Of a stretch of 64,000 nt of DNA, positions 40,498 to 49,955 are shown piece by piece (the first letter of the stretch is position 1; each line of letters begins with the position of its first letter). The DNA comes from Candidatus Gallipaludibacter merdavium. Lineage in GTDB: Bacteria > Bacteroidota > Bacteroidia > Bacteroidales > Paludibacteraceae. The stretch spans positions 1 through 64,000 of the forward strand of contig JADIMG010000111.1 of NCBI GenBank assembly GCA_017694875.1. The letters run 5' to 3'. A model generated the notes under the pieces. The model saw only the letters and a program-made list of their open reading frames with translations, did not search any database and was not told where the DNA came from. A program made the translations under genes and the position numbers.

Positions 40498-40775
40498 TAC
40501 CTAATAATAATGAATTTTGCATACAAATCCTTTTTACGAGATAACAAGTTAAAACACAAAAACACAACGATTTACAAAAAATTCCCATTGTAAAAGAGAC
40601 ATAATAAAACAATTTGGGATAGCATTTATTAGGTATATTTGATAGATAGAACAAGAGACTATATTCTTCCACTTAAGATAAACAACAAATTACAGAACAT
40701 ACATCTTAATGAAGAATGAAATGAGATTATTTCTCTTTATCCACTCTTTTGCACTAACATTAAATAAGATAGCTA

Positions 40776-40858
40776 GCGGCTCAGCAAAGTCAAATTGCAA
40801 GACTTGTTTTACATTTGCCTCTTCGTCCACCTTGCACTATCTTTGCATAAGATAAAAG
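40776..40858 (+). repeat. Promoter cassette repeat, copy 3 (diverged)
   Basis: CGGCTC, TCAAATT, CATTTGC, CTTGCACTA and CTTTGCA occur in the same order and spacing as in copy 2 at 15122-15200. Contains TTTG (40814-40817), a 20-base spacer and TATCTTTG (40838-40845). Confidence 0.65.
40814..40845 (+). promoter_or_regulatory. Promoter of the GT4-mutS operon
   Basis: TTTG, 20-base spacer, TATCTTTG, 21 bases before the ATG at 40867; embedded in the repeat. Confidence 0.8.
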
Positions 40859-40866
40859 CATATAGT

Positions 40867-42018
40867 ATGAAAATCATTTTTATCGGACCAGCACATCCCT
40901 ATAGAGGAGGTATAGCTGCATTCTCCGAGCGTCTGGCACATGAGTTTCAGGCGCAGGGGCATGATGTGGAAATTGAAACATTTACTCTTCAATATCCTTC
41001 TTTCCTATTCCCCGGTACGACACAATATACTGATGCACCAGCACCCCAAGACTTGCGCATACAACGCAGTGTACATTCGTGCAATCCATTCAATTGGATA
41101 CAAGTGGGCAGAAAGATAGCCAAAAGAAAAGCTGATATGGTCATTATCATGTTTTGGCATCCGTTTATGGCACCTTGCTTGGGTACTATCAGCCGGATTA
41201 TCCGCCGCAACAAGACCACCAAAGTAATGGCAGCCATTCATAACTTTATGCCTCATGAGCGACAATTGGGTGATAAATTGTTTGCTTCATATCTGACCCA
41301 TTCTGTGGATGGATTTGTTGCCATGTCCAAAAGCGTATTGAAAGATATCGAACTATTTGACAGGGAAAACAAACCCAAGGAATTTGCTCCCCACCCTCTT
41401 TACGATAATTTTGGCACCAGTGTCAGCCGTGAAGAGTCCATGAAACATTTGGGACTAGACCCTTCGAAACATTATATGCTATTTTTCGGTTTCATCCGAG
41501 ACTACAAGGGGCTGGATTTGCTAATGGAGGCATTTGCAGACCCACGTTTCAAGGAAAAAGACATCTATCTGATGGTTACCGGTGAGTTTTACAATAACCG
41601 CGACAAATACATGGAATTGGAGAAACAGTTGGGGCTGAACGGACGAATTGTATGGAAAAGCGAATTTGTGGCTGACGAAGAAGTGAAATACTATTTTAAT
41701 GCGGCCGATATTGTAGTGCAACCTTATAAATCAGCCACCCAAAGTGGTGTAACACAAATTGCCTACCATTTTGAGAAACCCATGTTAGTAACCAATGTGG
41801 GTGGGTTGACCGAAATCGTACCACAAGGTAAAGTCGGTTATGTAACCGAGGTAAACAGCAAAAGCATAGCAGATGCCTTGATTGATTTTTATCAAAACAA
41901 CAAAGCAAAGACTTTTGCGGAACATTTGAAAGAAGAAAAGAAGAAATACAGCTGGAGCAATATGGTCAATGCATTTATCAAAGCATACCAGGCATCCAAA
42001 GAAAAGAATAGAAAGTAG
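40867..42018 (+). CDS. GT4-family glycosyltransferase
   Basis: A 383-residue GT-B glycosyltransferase. The N-terminus has the acceptor-side glycine loop ([19 protein letters not shown], residues 4-22). The C-terminal half has the donor domain with a GYV/ED-like site: [20 protein letters not shown] (about residues 281-300), with an aspartate/glutamine region in place of the usual E-x7-E, then [14 protein letters not shown]. The acceptor is unknown; LPS, capsule or glycolipid synthesis is likely. It starts after the repeat promoter. mutS begins 7 bases after its stop, so the two are co-transcribed. Confidence 0.85.
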   Translation: MKIIFIGPAHPYRGGIAAFSERLAHEFQAQGHDVEIETFTLQYPSFLFPGTTQYTDAPAPQDLRIQRSVHSCNPFNWIQVGRKIAKRKADMVIIMFWHPFMAPCLGTISRIIRRNKTTKVMAAIHNFMPHERQLGDKLFASYLTHSVDGFVAMSKSVLKDIELFDRENKPKEFAPHPLYDNFGTSVSREESMKHLGLDPSKHYMLFFGFIRDYKGLDLLMEAFADPRFKEKDIYLMVTGEFYNNRDKYMELEKQLGLNGRIVWKSEFVADEEVKYYFNAADIVVQPYKSATQSGVTQIAYHFEKPMLVTNVGGLTEIVPQGKVGYVTEVNSKSIADALIDFYQNNKAKTFAEHLKEEKKKYSWSNMVNAFIKAYQASKEKNRK

Positions 42019-42025
42019 AAAAGAG

Positions 42026-44632
42026 ATGGCTAAATCAGCAGAAACACCCATGATGAAACAATTTAACGATTTCAAGCGTCAGTATCCTGATGCTGTGTTG
42101 TTGTTTCGTTGTGGAGACTTTTACGAAACCTATTGCAAGGACGCCGTTCTTGCATCAGAAATATTGGGAATTACTTTGACACGCCGTTCCAATGGCGGAG
42201 CGAGCGATACAGAAATGGCCGGCTTTCCGCATCATGCCTTAGATACTTATCTCCCGAAACTTGTACGTGCCGGATTACGTGTTGCCATTTGTGACCAATT
42301 GGAAGACCCCAAACTGACCAAGAAACTGGTGAAACGCGGTGTAACAGAATTGGTGACCCCAGGCGTTTCCTATTCTGATACATTGCTTGTCAACAAAGAA
42401 AACAATTTTGTTGCCTGCGTTCATTTCAGCAAGAACAATACAGGTATTGCCTTTTTGGACATCTCTACCGGTGAATTCATGGCCACTGAGGGCAACAATG
42501 ACTATATAGACAAGCTATTGAACAACTTCTCCCCCAAAGAAGTACTCTATGAGCGCAATCGGAAAAAGCAGTTTGAAGAAGCATTTGGCAACAAGTATTT
42601 CACCTATGAACTGGAAGACTGGATGTTTACTGCCGATGCTGCCAACGACCGACTGCTCAAACAGTTTGAAACCCAGAATCTGAAAGGTTTTGGCATGGAA
42701 AAATATCCAAACGGTGTAATAGCTGCTGGTGCTATCCTCCATTATCTGGACATGACACAACACCTTCAGACCAAACATATTTCCTGCCTGTCACGCATTG
42801 AAGAAGACCGTTATGTATGGCTTGACCGCTTTACTGTACGCAACCTGGAACTATATGGCAGCAACAATGAAGGAGCCAAAACACTGGTTGACATCATAGA
42901 CAAGACCATCAGTCCCATGGGAGGCCGTATGTTGCGCCGTTGGGTTGCCTTTCCACTCAAGAATGTAAAACCGATACAAGACCGCCAAAGCGTTGTCGGC
43001 TTTTTCATGGAACACCAACAGGCACGTTCGGAAGCCACACGTCTGCTGAGCATGGTAGGCGACTTGGAACGTTTGATTTCCAAAGTGGCCGTCAACAGAA
43101 TCAACCCGCGCGAAGTGGTTCAACTACGCTATGCGCTGGAGGCCATCGAACCCATCAAACAATTATGCAACGAGAGCAATAATGAGTACCTGCGTAATAT
43201 GGGTGAACAGCTCAATCCCTGCGGCATGATACGCGACAAGATAGCCAAGGAAGTGAACGACAATCCTCCATCGCTTATCAACAAGAACGGAATTATACGT
43301 TCGGGCGTTGATGCTGAGCTGGACGAGCTGAGGTCATTGTCCACTTCGAGCAAAGACTACCTGCTCCACGTACAGCAAAGGGAAATTGAAGCAACCGGCA
43401 TCAACAGTCTGAAAATCGGTTTCAACAATGTATTCGGCTATTATATAGAAGTAAGAAACACCTACAAAGACAAAGTGCCGGAAGAATGGATACGCAAACA
43501 GACACTTGTAAATGCAGAGCGTTACATTACTCAGGAGCTGAAAGAATATGAGGAAAAGATATTAGGGGCAGAAGACAAGATTTCCTCCATTGAGCTACGT
43601 ATATACAATGATTTGGTAATGGCACTGAACAATTATGTTTCTGCCATACAAACCAATGCCTCCATACTGGCACAAATAGATTGCCTGCTTTCTTTTGCAC
43701 AAGTTTCGCAAGAAAACAAATACGTGTGTCCAATAGTAGACGACTCGCTCGTTTTGGACATCAAGCAAGGACGGCATCCTGTTATTGAAAAGCAATTGCC
43801 TATTGGTGAGCCCTATATTGCCAATGATGTGTATCTAGACAGCAACAGTCAGCAAATCATAATGATAACCGGTCCGAACATGGCTGGTAAATCAGCATTG
43901 CTCCGCCAGACAGCCTTAATAGTGCTATTGGCCCAGATGGGTTGTTTTGTTCCTGCTGACAGTGCACGTATTGGCATTGTGGACAAAGTGTTTACCCGTG
44001 TAGGAGCCAGCGACAACATTTCCGTGGGAGAATCCACCTTTATGGTAGAGATGAACGAAGCAGCCAGCATTTTGAACAACCTTTCAGAACGCAGTTTGGT
44101 GCTGTTTGATGAATTAGGGCGTGGTACCAGTACGTATGACGGCATATCCATAGCATGGTCCATTGTAGAATACATTCATGAACACCGAGGACACGCCAAG
44201 ACCCTGTTTGCCACCCACTATCATGAATTGAACGAAATGGAACAATCGTTCAGCCGCATCAGAAACTACAATGTTTCCGTAAAGGAAATCAACAACAAGG
44301 TCATTTTCCTACGCAAACTGGTTAGAGGAGGCAGTGAACACAGCTTCGGTATTCACGTTGCCAAAATGGCAGGTATGCCTTTGAGTATTATCAAACGTGC
44401 CGAACAGATATTAAAACAATTGGAGAACGGCAGTCAGAAAGGCAACATTAACAAACCGTTGGTAAATGTGGGAGAACAAAGAGAAGGCATGCAATTGAGT
44501 TTCTTCCAACTGGACGACCCGGTATTGGAACAAATCCGTGATGAGATAAAGAATTTGGATGTCAACAACCTTACCCCCATTGAAGCACTCAACAAACTGA
44601 ATGACATCAAAAGAATTATCACAGGAAAATAA
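42026..44632 (+). CDS. mutS: DNA mismatch repair protein MutS
   Basis: An 868-residue MutS, full length. The mismatch-binding domain opens with [17 protein letters not shown] and the FYE motif (RCGDFYETY, residues about 29-37), whose Phe wedges into mispairs. The core/lever domains follow, and the C-terminal ATPase has Walker A GPNMAGKS (about residues 616-623), [13 protein letters not shown] (Walker B and dimer contacts) and ATHYHEL. It detects mismatches and recruits MutL. The start at 42026 follows a weak GAGA-type site; extension upstream overlaps the GT4 gene. Terminator follows at 44747. Confidence 0.97.
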   Translation: MAKSAETPMMKQFNDFKRQYPDAVLLFRCGDFYETYCKDAVLASEILGITLTRRSNGGASDTEMAGFPHHALDTYLPKLVRAGLRVAICDQLEDPKLTKKLVKRGVTELVTPGVSYSDTLLVNKENNFVACVHFSKNNTGIAFLDISTGEFMATEGNNDYIDKLLNNFSPKEVLYERNRKKQFEEAFGNKYFTYELEDWMFTADAANDRLLKQFETQNLKGFGMEKYPNGVIAAGAILHYLDMTQHLQTKHISCLSRIEEDRYVWLDRFTVRNLELYGSNNEGAKTLVDIIDKTISPMGGRMLRRWVAFPLKNVKPIQDRQSVVGFFMEHQQARSEATRLLSMVGDLERLISKVAVNRINPREVVQLRYALEAIEPIKQLCNESNNEYLRNMGEQLNPCGMIRDKIAKEVNDNPPSLINKNGIIRSGVDAELDELRSLSTSSKDYLLHVQQREIEATGINSLKIGFNNVFGYYIEVRNTYKDKVPEEWIRKQTLVNAERYITQELKEYEEKILGAEDKISSIELRIYNDLVMALNNYVSAIQTNASILAQIDCLLSFAQVSQENKYVCPIVDDSLVLDIKQGRHPVIEKQLPIGEPYIANDVYLDSNSQQIIMITGPNMAGKSALLRQTALIVLLAQMGCFVPADSARIGIVDKVFTRVGASDNISVGESTFMVEMNEAASILNNLSERSLVLFDELGRGTSTYDGISIAWSIVEYIHEHRGHAKTLFATHYHELNEMEQSFSRIRNYNVSVKEINNKVIFLRKLVRGGSEHSFGIHVAKMAGMPLSIIKRAEQILKQLENGSQKGNINKPLVNVGEQREGMQLSFFQLDDPVLEQIRDEIKNLDVNNLTPIEALNKLNDIKRIITGK

Positions 44633-44746
44633 AATCTGCGATGTCACCTTTCGACTGTGATGCAGACATGCGTTTTGTGATGAGGATACGTTTTTTGCTG
44701 TACACTTAAAAAACAGAGATAAACAATTTATCTATCATACATAAAG

Positions 44747-44787
44747 ATGAAGGAGCATGGTAACAACCACACCCCTTCATTTTTATT
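44747..44787 (+). terminator. Terminator of GT4-mutS
   Basis: ATGAAGG (44747-44753) pairs with CCTTCAT (44774-44780), followed by a T-rich run. Confidence 0.7.
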
Positions 44788-44813
44788 TCTACTTGTAAGT
44801 TATAAACAATGTA

Positions 44814-46904
44814 TTACTTCACAATTCCATTGCGTTTCAACAAAGCATCAATGGTCGGTTCCTGGCCACGGAAGCGTTTGTAGAGTTCCATTGGATGTTC
44901 TGTTCCTCCTTTTTCCAAAATATTTTTGCGGAAACTTTCCGCTGTCTTCTTGTCAAAGATACCATTGGCCTGAAATACTGAAAATGCATCTGCATCCAAT
45001 ACTTCCGCCCATTTATATCCATAATATCCAGCAGCATAGCCGCCTGCAAATATATGACTAAAGCTTGTTGACATGGCAGTATTGCATTGTACCGGCAACA
45101 CATCAGTTGACTTCATGGCTTCTTTTTCAAATGCCACCATATTGCCTTCAAACGGAGTGGTTATAGTATGCCAAGCCATATCCAAATAGCCGAAACTCAA
45201 CTGACGCACGCAAGCATATCCGGCATTGAAGTTTTCTGAATCCTTGATTTTCTGAATCAATTCAGCAGGGATTTTTTCTCCAGTCTGATAATGAACAGCA
45301 AACTCATCCAGGAAAGCCTTTTCACTTGCCCAGTTCTCCATAATCTGTGAAGGAAGCTCTACAAAGTCATGATAAACATTCGTTCCGGAAACCCCTTTAT
45401 AAGTACACTTTGTCAACATACCATGCAATGAGTGTCCGAACTCATGCAAGAAAGTAGTAAGTTCGTCATAGGTCAACAAAGCTGGTTTGTCTACCGTCGG
45501 TCTTGTAAAGTTCATGACAATGGTAGTATGTGGACGGCTATCTTTCTTCCCTTCCATCCATTGTCCTTTAAAGTCATTCATCCATGCACCGGCACGCTTT
45601 CCGTCACGTGGATGAAAGTCGGTATAAAGAACTGCCAGGAATTTCCCATTCTTGTCAGTTACCTCATAGGCTTCCACCTCCGGATGGTACACTTGAATTT
45701 TGGGGTTTTTCTTAAACTTGATGCCATAAAGTTGTGTTGCTAATCCAAAGACACCCTTCTTAACATTTTCCAATTCAAAATAAGGGCGTAACATTTCATC
45801 ATTAATGGCAAATTTCTCGTTTTTGAGTTTTTCGGAATAATAGCTCCAATCCCACGGTTGAATAGTAGCATAGAAGCCATGTTCATTGGCATATTCCTGT
45901 ACAGCTTTGTATTCCTGTTGTGCTACAGGCATATAGGCTTCGCGCAACTGGTCAAGCAAGTTATAAACATTTCCTTTGTTTTCAGCCATCTTGTTGGCCA
46001 AAACATAATCGGCATAACAATCATGTCCCAACAATTGTGCAATCGCCAGACGTGTATTGGCAATATCCACCGCAATCTGCCTGTTGCTAAATTCACCAGA
46101 ACCAGCTAAAGTATTATAGGCAGTCCAAATTTCACGACGGATATCTCTGTTATCTGCATATTTCAGTACAGGTACGTAGCAAGTAGGCTTCAAATCGAGC
46201 AACCAACCTTTTTCACCTTTCTTTTCTGCATTGTCAGCCAACATTTTTTTCGTGTCTTCCGGAAGACCTGCCAACAGTTGTTCATCCTTCAACAACATAG
46301 ACCAACTATTGGTAGCACGGAGCACATTTTGTCCAAACTGGAGAGTCAACGCGCTCAATTCAGTGCTTAGCTTGCTGTATTTTTCCTTGTCTTCATCCGA
46401 CAAATTTGCGCCGTTATCAGCAAAGCTGTCATAAGTCTTTTGCAGAAGCATCTGTTGCTCCTTGTTCAGTTTCAATTTGTCTTTTTGTGTATAGACAGCC
46501 TTTACCCTTTCGAAAAGTTGCTGATTCAAGAGTATATCATTGCTGTGCATACTCAATTTAGGTGCCATTTCCTGTGCAATGGCATCCAATTCATCAGTGG
46601 TTTCTGCATTAATCATATTGTAGAATGCACCTGCCACCACATTTAGCATCTCACCGGAATTGTCCAATGCAACAATTGTATTCTCAAATGTTGCCGGTTC
46701 CGGGTTATTGATGATTGCCTCTATTTCCGCATTGTGTCTTTTCATACCTTCCTCAAAAGCAGGCACATAATGCTCTACCTTGATTTCATCGAAAGGATAT
46801 GTTTCATGAGGCGTATTGAATTTTGAGAAAAAAGGATTTCCAGCCTGGGAAATCATAGCAGTTGAAAGAACTGACATAAGTAGTAGATGTTTTAGTTTGT
46901 TCAT
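44814..46904 (-). CDS. M3-family zinc peptidase (Dcp/oligopeptidase-like), exported
   Basis: A 696-residue M3 metallopeptidase with signal peptide (LKHLLLMSVLSTAMISQA). The zinc site HEFGH is at residues 487-491, in ELTTFLHEFGHSLHGML. The C-terminal segment AGGYAAGYYGYKWAEVLDAD is the substrate-binding tyrosine/glycine loop of the family. Dcp-type enzymes release dipeptides from peptide C-termini. The signal peptide suggests periplasmic peptide scavenging. It starts 11 bases after the T9SS cargo gene's stop, in the slyD-aroC group. Confidence 0.93.
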   Translation of the reverse strand: MNKLKHLLLMSVLSTAMISQAGNPFFSKFNTPHETYPFDEIKVEHYVPAFEEGMKRHNAEIEAIINNPEPATFENTIVALDNSGEMLNVVAGAFYNMINAETTDELDAIAQEMAPKLSMHSNDILLNQQLFERVKAVYTQKDKLKLNKEQQMLLQKTYDSFADNGANLSDEDKEKYSKLSTELSALTLQFGQNVLRATNSWSMLLKDEQLLAGLPEDTKKMLADNAEKKGEKGWLLDLKPTCYVPVLKYADNRDIRREIWTAYNTLAGSGEFSNRQIAVDIANTRLAIAQLLGHDCYADYVLANKMAENKGNVYNLLDQLREAYMPVAQQEYKAVQEYANEHGFYATIQPWDWSYYSEKLKNEKFAINDEMLRPYFELENVKKGVFGLATQLYGIKFKKNPKIQVYHPEVEAYEVTDKNGKFLAVLYTDFHPRDGKRAGAWMNDFKGQWMEGKKDSRPHTTIVMNFTRPTVDKPALLTYDELTTFLHEFGHSLHGMLTKCTYKGVSGTNVYHDFVELPSQIMENWASEKAFLDEFAVHYQTGEKIPAELIQKIKDSENFNAGYACVRQLSFGYLDMAWHTITTPFEGNMVAFEKEAMKSTDVLPVQCNTAMSTSFSHIFAGGYAAGYYGYKWAEVLDADAFSVFQANGIFDKKTAESFRKNILEKGGTEHPMELYKRFRGQEPTIDALLKRNGIVK

Positions 46905-46915
46905 TGTGTACCAGT

Positions 46916-48232
46916 TTAATGTTTAATTATTTTGTGTATTTCAATGGTTTCGTTATTGTAAACTTCCAGAAGGTATATTCCGTTGGCAAGAGATGACAAA
47001 TCAATCATGGAAAGCGTTCCTGCCTGTACAGAAGAGGTTATTTTTTGCCCATTGAGGCTGTACAATATCCATGCCGCTATTTCATCTCCTTCCAGATAGA
47101 AGATTCCGTCTGACGGATTGGGATATACGCGGGTGTTATATTCTGAATTCATATTGGGAACAATCGTGCTTAACCTATCACCCGTTATTTCAAGATAATT
47201 GGCATATTGCACGTCAGAAATATCCACTCCATTTACAGCAAACGGAATAAATGTCGTATATGGCATACCCTCCTGACCACCCCAATATTCATATGCGGCA
47301 TCAGCCTGTAATAGAAATTCCTGTGAATCAATATAATCATATTGTACACTAAACATATTTCTCCAATCATTATATAGTGATACAGAATATGTTTTGGATT
47401 TCATCTTGCCATTTTCATAAGTATAATGATAGGCAACCCCCCAGCCCCAAAAGGAAGTTTCCCAGTTCTGATATATTTCAGAAAGCAACAGATAGTCAGG
47501 TGAGTAGGTATATGTGGTCTGTTCAGAATTGACCCAAGCAAATCCGGAATCCTGCTTTTGCCACAATTCCTTTCTCAACAAATCTATATGTTCACCATCC
47601 ACATTGTAATATGTAGAGTAACGTTCTTCGTTGAGCCATTCGCCATCTACATATTGCTGCACCACCTGCCTATAGGGTTTATTCGCTTCATTATAACTGT
47701 AATCTATTTTATATAAAGGGCTGCCTAGCTGGCTGATAACTTTTGAAATACACTTCTGCTGGTCATAAGTGTAGTCAACCGTTGATTGCAAGACCCAAGA
47801 ATCTTGCATCCAAGCGTATTGTTCTTCTCTATCAATCTGCTCATCTGCTGTATAGACTATTCCATGCTTCGTTTGATACTGTTCGTTCTGATTTTCGTCA
47901 AACGATACATGAGTGGCAGTTTCCAACAGTTCATTCCCATTATATACATAGTCAAAACGGTCTTTAAGCATCCAACCGCCGTTTGCCCATTCCCGCTGTG
48001 TCTCGCTTACACACAATCCAGCTGTATATGACCATTCTTTTTGAGAAACATTTTCCAATGCAGTCCCAACATAACGTTGCTTGACCTCCATTGTCTTCTG
48101 ACCGTTTTCATTATACCAATACGTGTACCGATAATTTGCGCTGTCATTTTCCAGCTCAATACGATAAACCTGAGCATTAGAATAAAGGGTCTGAAAAGTT
48201 AAGCAAAGCAATATGACACATATAAATCTCAT
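46916..48232 (-). CDS. T9SS cargo protein with Tyr/Trp-rich YD-like repeats
   Basis: A 438-residue secreted protein. The start at 48232 gives a signal peptide (FICVILLCLTFQTLYSNAQ); the frame upstream lies in aroC. From about residue 25 to 330 it is built of repeated beta-units with Tyr/Trp patterns (YTYWYNENGQK, FDYVYNGNELL, VDYTYDQQ, IDYSYNEANKPY, TTYTYSPDYLL), resembling YD/RHS-like hairpins. The last 69 residues (from YPNPSDGIFYLEGDE) form a type A T9SS sorting domain, cut off when the protein is exported across the outer membrane. It starts 23 bases after aroC. Function unknown. Confidence 0.82.
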   Translation of the reverse strand: MRFICVILLCLTFQTLYSNAQVYRIELENDSANYRYTYWYNENGQKTMEVKQRYVGTALENVSQKEWSYTAGLCVSETQREWANGGWMLKDRFDYVYNGNELLETATHVSFDENQNEQYQTKHGIVYTADEQIDREEQYAWMQDSWVLQSTVDYTYDQQKCISKVISQLGSPLYKIDYSYNEANKPYRQVVQQYVDGEWLNEERYSTYYNVDGEHIDLLRKELWQKQDSGFAWVNSEQTTYTYSPDYLLLSEIYQNWETSFWGWGVAYHYTYENGKMKSKTYSVSLYNDWRNMFSVQYDYIDSQEFLLQADAAYEYWGGQEGMPYTTFIPFAVNGVDISDVQYANYLEITGDRLSTIVPNMNSEYNTRVYPNPSDGIFYLEGDEIAAWILYSLNGQKITSSVQAGTLSMIDLSSLANGIYLLEVYNNETIEIHKIIKH

Positions 48233-48255
48233 GTTTTTCTCTGTAATCCGTAATA

Positions 48256-49320
48256 TTATTTTCCACTCATCAAATAAGCGTCCATCAGTGTCATGGCCGC
48301 CATAGCTTCTACCACAGGAACAGCTCTCGGCAATATGCAAGGGTCATGACGTCCATGGGCCTTCAGAAGGATTTCATGACCATCCTTATCGACCGTTTGC
48401 TGTTCTTTAAATATAGTTGCTGTCGGTTTGATAGCAAGCCGACAATAAATTTCGCGGCCATTGCTGATTCCGCCCTGAATACCTCCTGAATAATTCGTTT
48501 TGGTAGTAATTCGCCCCTGTTCGTTACAAAATGGGTCATTCAGTTCTGAACCTTTCGCCTGCAAAAAACGGAAACCGCTACCATATTCAAAACCTTTCAC
48601 CGCATTGATACTAAACATGGCATAAGCCAACATAGCTTGTAATTTGCCAAAAATCGGCTCACCCAGTCCAACCGGAACCCCTTTCATCACGCATGTAATT
48701 GTACCTCCAATTGAGTCTCCTTCACGCTGCACATTTTCTATCAGCTCCATCATTTGGCGGGCTTTGTTCTCATCCGGACATCTCACTGGATTTTGTTCAA
48801 TAAAACCAGCATCAGTCAAAACAAAATCCTGCTCCAATTCAATCTCGCCTATCTGCGACGTATAGGCAATGACTTCAATACCTTTGGTATGCAGGAACTG
48901 TTTTGCAATAGCGCCTGCCACCACCCGTGCAGCTGTTTCACGTGCAGAGCTCCGACCTCCCCCCCTGTAATCGCGTATGCCATATTTCATTTCATAAGTA
49001 AAATCGGCATGTGAAGGACGAAAAACACTCCGCAGATGTTCATAATCTGCAGAATGCTGATTTTGATTTCTGATAATAAAAGCAATAGGCGTACCTGTAG
49101 TTTTTCCTTCAAATATTCCTGAAAGAAATTCCACCTCATCAGCTTCCTTCCGTTGTGTGGTCAACGAAGATTGTCCTGGACGTCTTCTCCGAAGCTCTGA
49201 TGAAATCAGTTCCCTATCGAGAAGCATTCCCGCCGGACATCCATCAATTACACCTCCGATAGCCGTTCCATGCGATTCGCCGAAAGACGTAAACCGAAAG
49301 CATTGCCCAATACTATTCAT
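48256..49320 (-). CDS. aroC: Chorismate synthase
   Basis: A 354-residue AroC converting 5-enolpyruvylshikimate 3-phosphate to chorismate with reduced FMN. Signatures: [19 protein letters not shown] (residues 11-29), [19 protein letters not shown] (about 119-137) and KPTATI near the C-terminus. It follows slyD by 17 bases. Chorismate feeds aromatic amino acids and menaquinone; the chorismatase-like gene of the 31-40 kb operon could be another user. Confidence 0.96.
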   Translation of the reverse strand: MNSIGQCFRFTSFGESHGTAIGGVIDGCPAGMLLDRELISSELRRRRPGQSSLTTQRKEADEVEFLSGIFEGKTTGTPIAFIIRNQNQHSADYEHLRSVFRPSHADFTYEMKYGIRDYRGGGRSSARETAARVVAGAIAKQFLHTKGIEVIAYTSQIGEIELEQDFVLTDAGFIEQNPVRCPDENKARQMMELIENVQREGDSIGGTITCVMKGVPVGLGEPIFGKLQAMLAYAMFSINAVKGFEYGSGFRFLQAKGSELNDPFCNEQGRITTKTNYSGGIQGGISNGREIYCRLAIKPTATIFKEQQTVDKDGHEILLKAHGRHDPCILPRAVPVVEAMAAMTLMDAYLMSGK

Positions 49321-49337
49321 ACTTTTTATATTAGCCG

Positions 49338-49907
49338 TTAATCACAATCGCATCCCGAGCAATTGCATCCGCCGCAACCACCTTGATGGCTGCCACAATC
49401 GCCACAACCACAGTGGGAATGATGTTTCAATGCATCCAATTCCTCTTCTGTAGCTGCCCGTTCTTCCAACACTTTTCCAATAAAATGCAGATTTTCGCCT
49501 GCCAGCGGATGGTTCAAGTCAACAGTTACATGCGTATCATTGACAGAAACGACCTGCGCATTAAAACGGTTGCCTTCCGTATCCATCAATGGTACAATAT
49601 TTCCAGCAGCTATGTGTTTGTCATCAAATTTCCCGTCTATCTCGAAAATCTTTCGTTCCAGTTCCAGCACGCTTTCGTCATCATACTCACCGTAGGCTTC
49701 CTTGCATGGGATGGTGAAATCGAATGTATCACCAGCATTTAAGCCAGCCAAATGGGCTTCAAACATAGGCAACATCGGCTCTACGCCATAGCAAAAAGCC
49801 AATGGGGCCTCTGCTGTGGCACGCTCCATCAACTCCTGTTCGCCTTCTTTCTCTCCATCTACGTAAAGGTCATAGGCAACCTTTACCATTTTTCCGTGTT
49901 CAATCAT
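49338..49907 (-). CDS. slyD: SlyD-type FKBP peptidyl-prolyl isomerase with metal-binding tail
   Basis: A 189-residue SlyD. The split FKBP domain surrounds an IF chaperone insert (about residues 72-130), with [30 protein letters not shown] and [14 protein letters not shown] typical. The C-terminal about 28 residues hold eight Cys and several His, the nickel-binding tail known from SlyD. It folds proteins and supplies nickel in other bacteria. It sits 48 bases downstream of lptD and 17 upstream of aroC. Met7 is a possible alternative start. Confidence 0.93.
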   Translation of the reverse strand: MIEHGKMVKVAYDLYVDGEKEGEQELMERATAEAPLAFCYGVEPMLPMFEAHLAGLNAGDTFDFTIPCKEAYGEYDDESVLELERKIFEIDGKFDDKHIAAGNIVPLMDTEGNRFNAQVVSVNDTHVTVDLNHPLAGENLHFIGKVLEERAATEEELDALKHHSHCGCGDCGSHQGGCGGCNCSGCDCD

Positions 49908-49955
49908 AAAATTCCAGTTTAAATTATTCGTTAATACTATGTTTCAAAAATCATT

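Larger units (their letters stand above)
40442..40866. other. Divergent intergenic region between the imelysin operon and the GT4 gene
   Basis: 425 bases. The left end holds the minus-strand operon promoter (40467-40497), the right end a copy of the promoter cassette repeat (40776-40858). The AT-rich middle (40500-40770) has no convincing gene or RNA; A/T triplets around 40500-40520 recall Fur sites but are too degenerate to call. Confidence 0.65.

Noticed and set aside
40498..40520. A/T triplets (AATAATAATGAAT) resembling a Fur box
   Set aside because: Tempting given the imelysin operon, but only part of one half-site pattern is met and AT-rich spacers give such matches by chance.
40448..40672. 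74-codon frame in the imelysin-GT4 spacer
   Set aside because: Overlaps the imelysin operon promoter and reads into it; no homology-like pattern.
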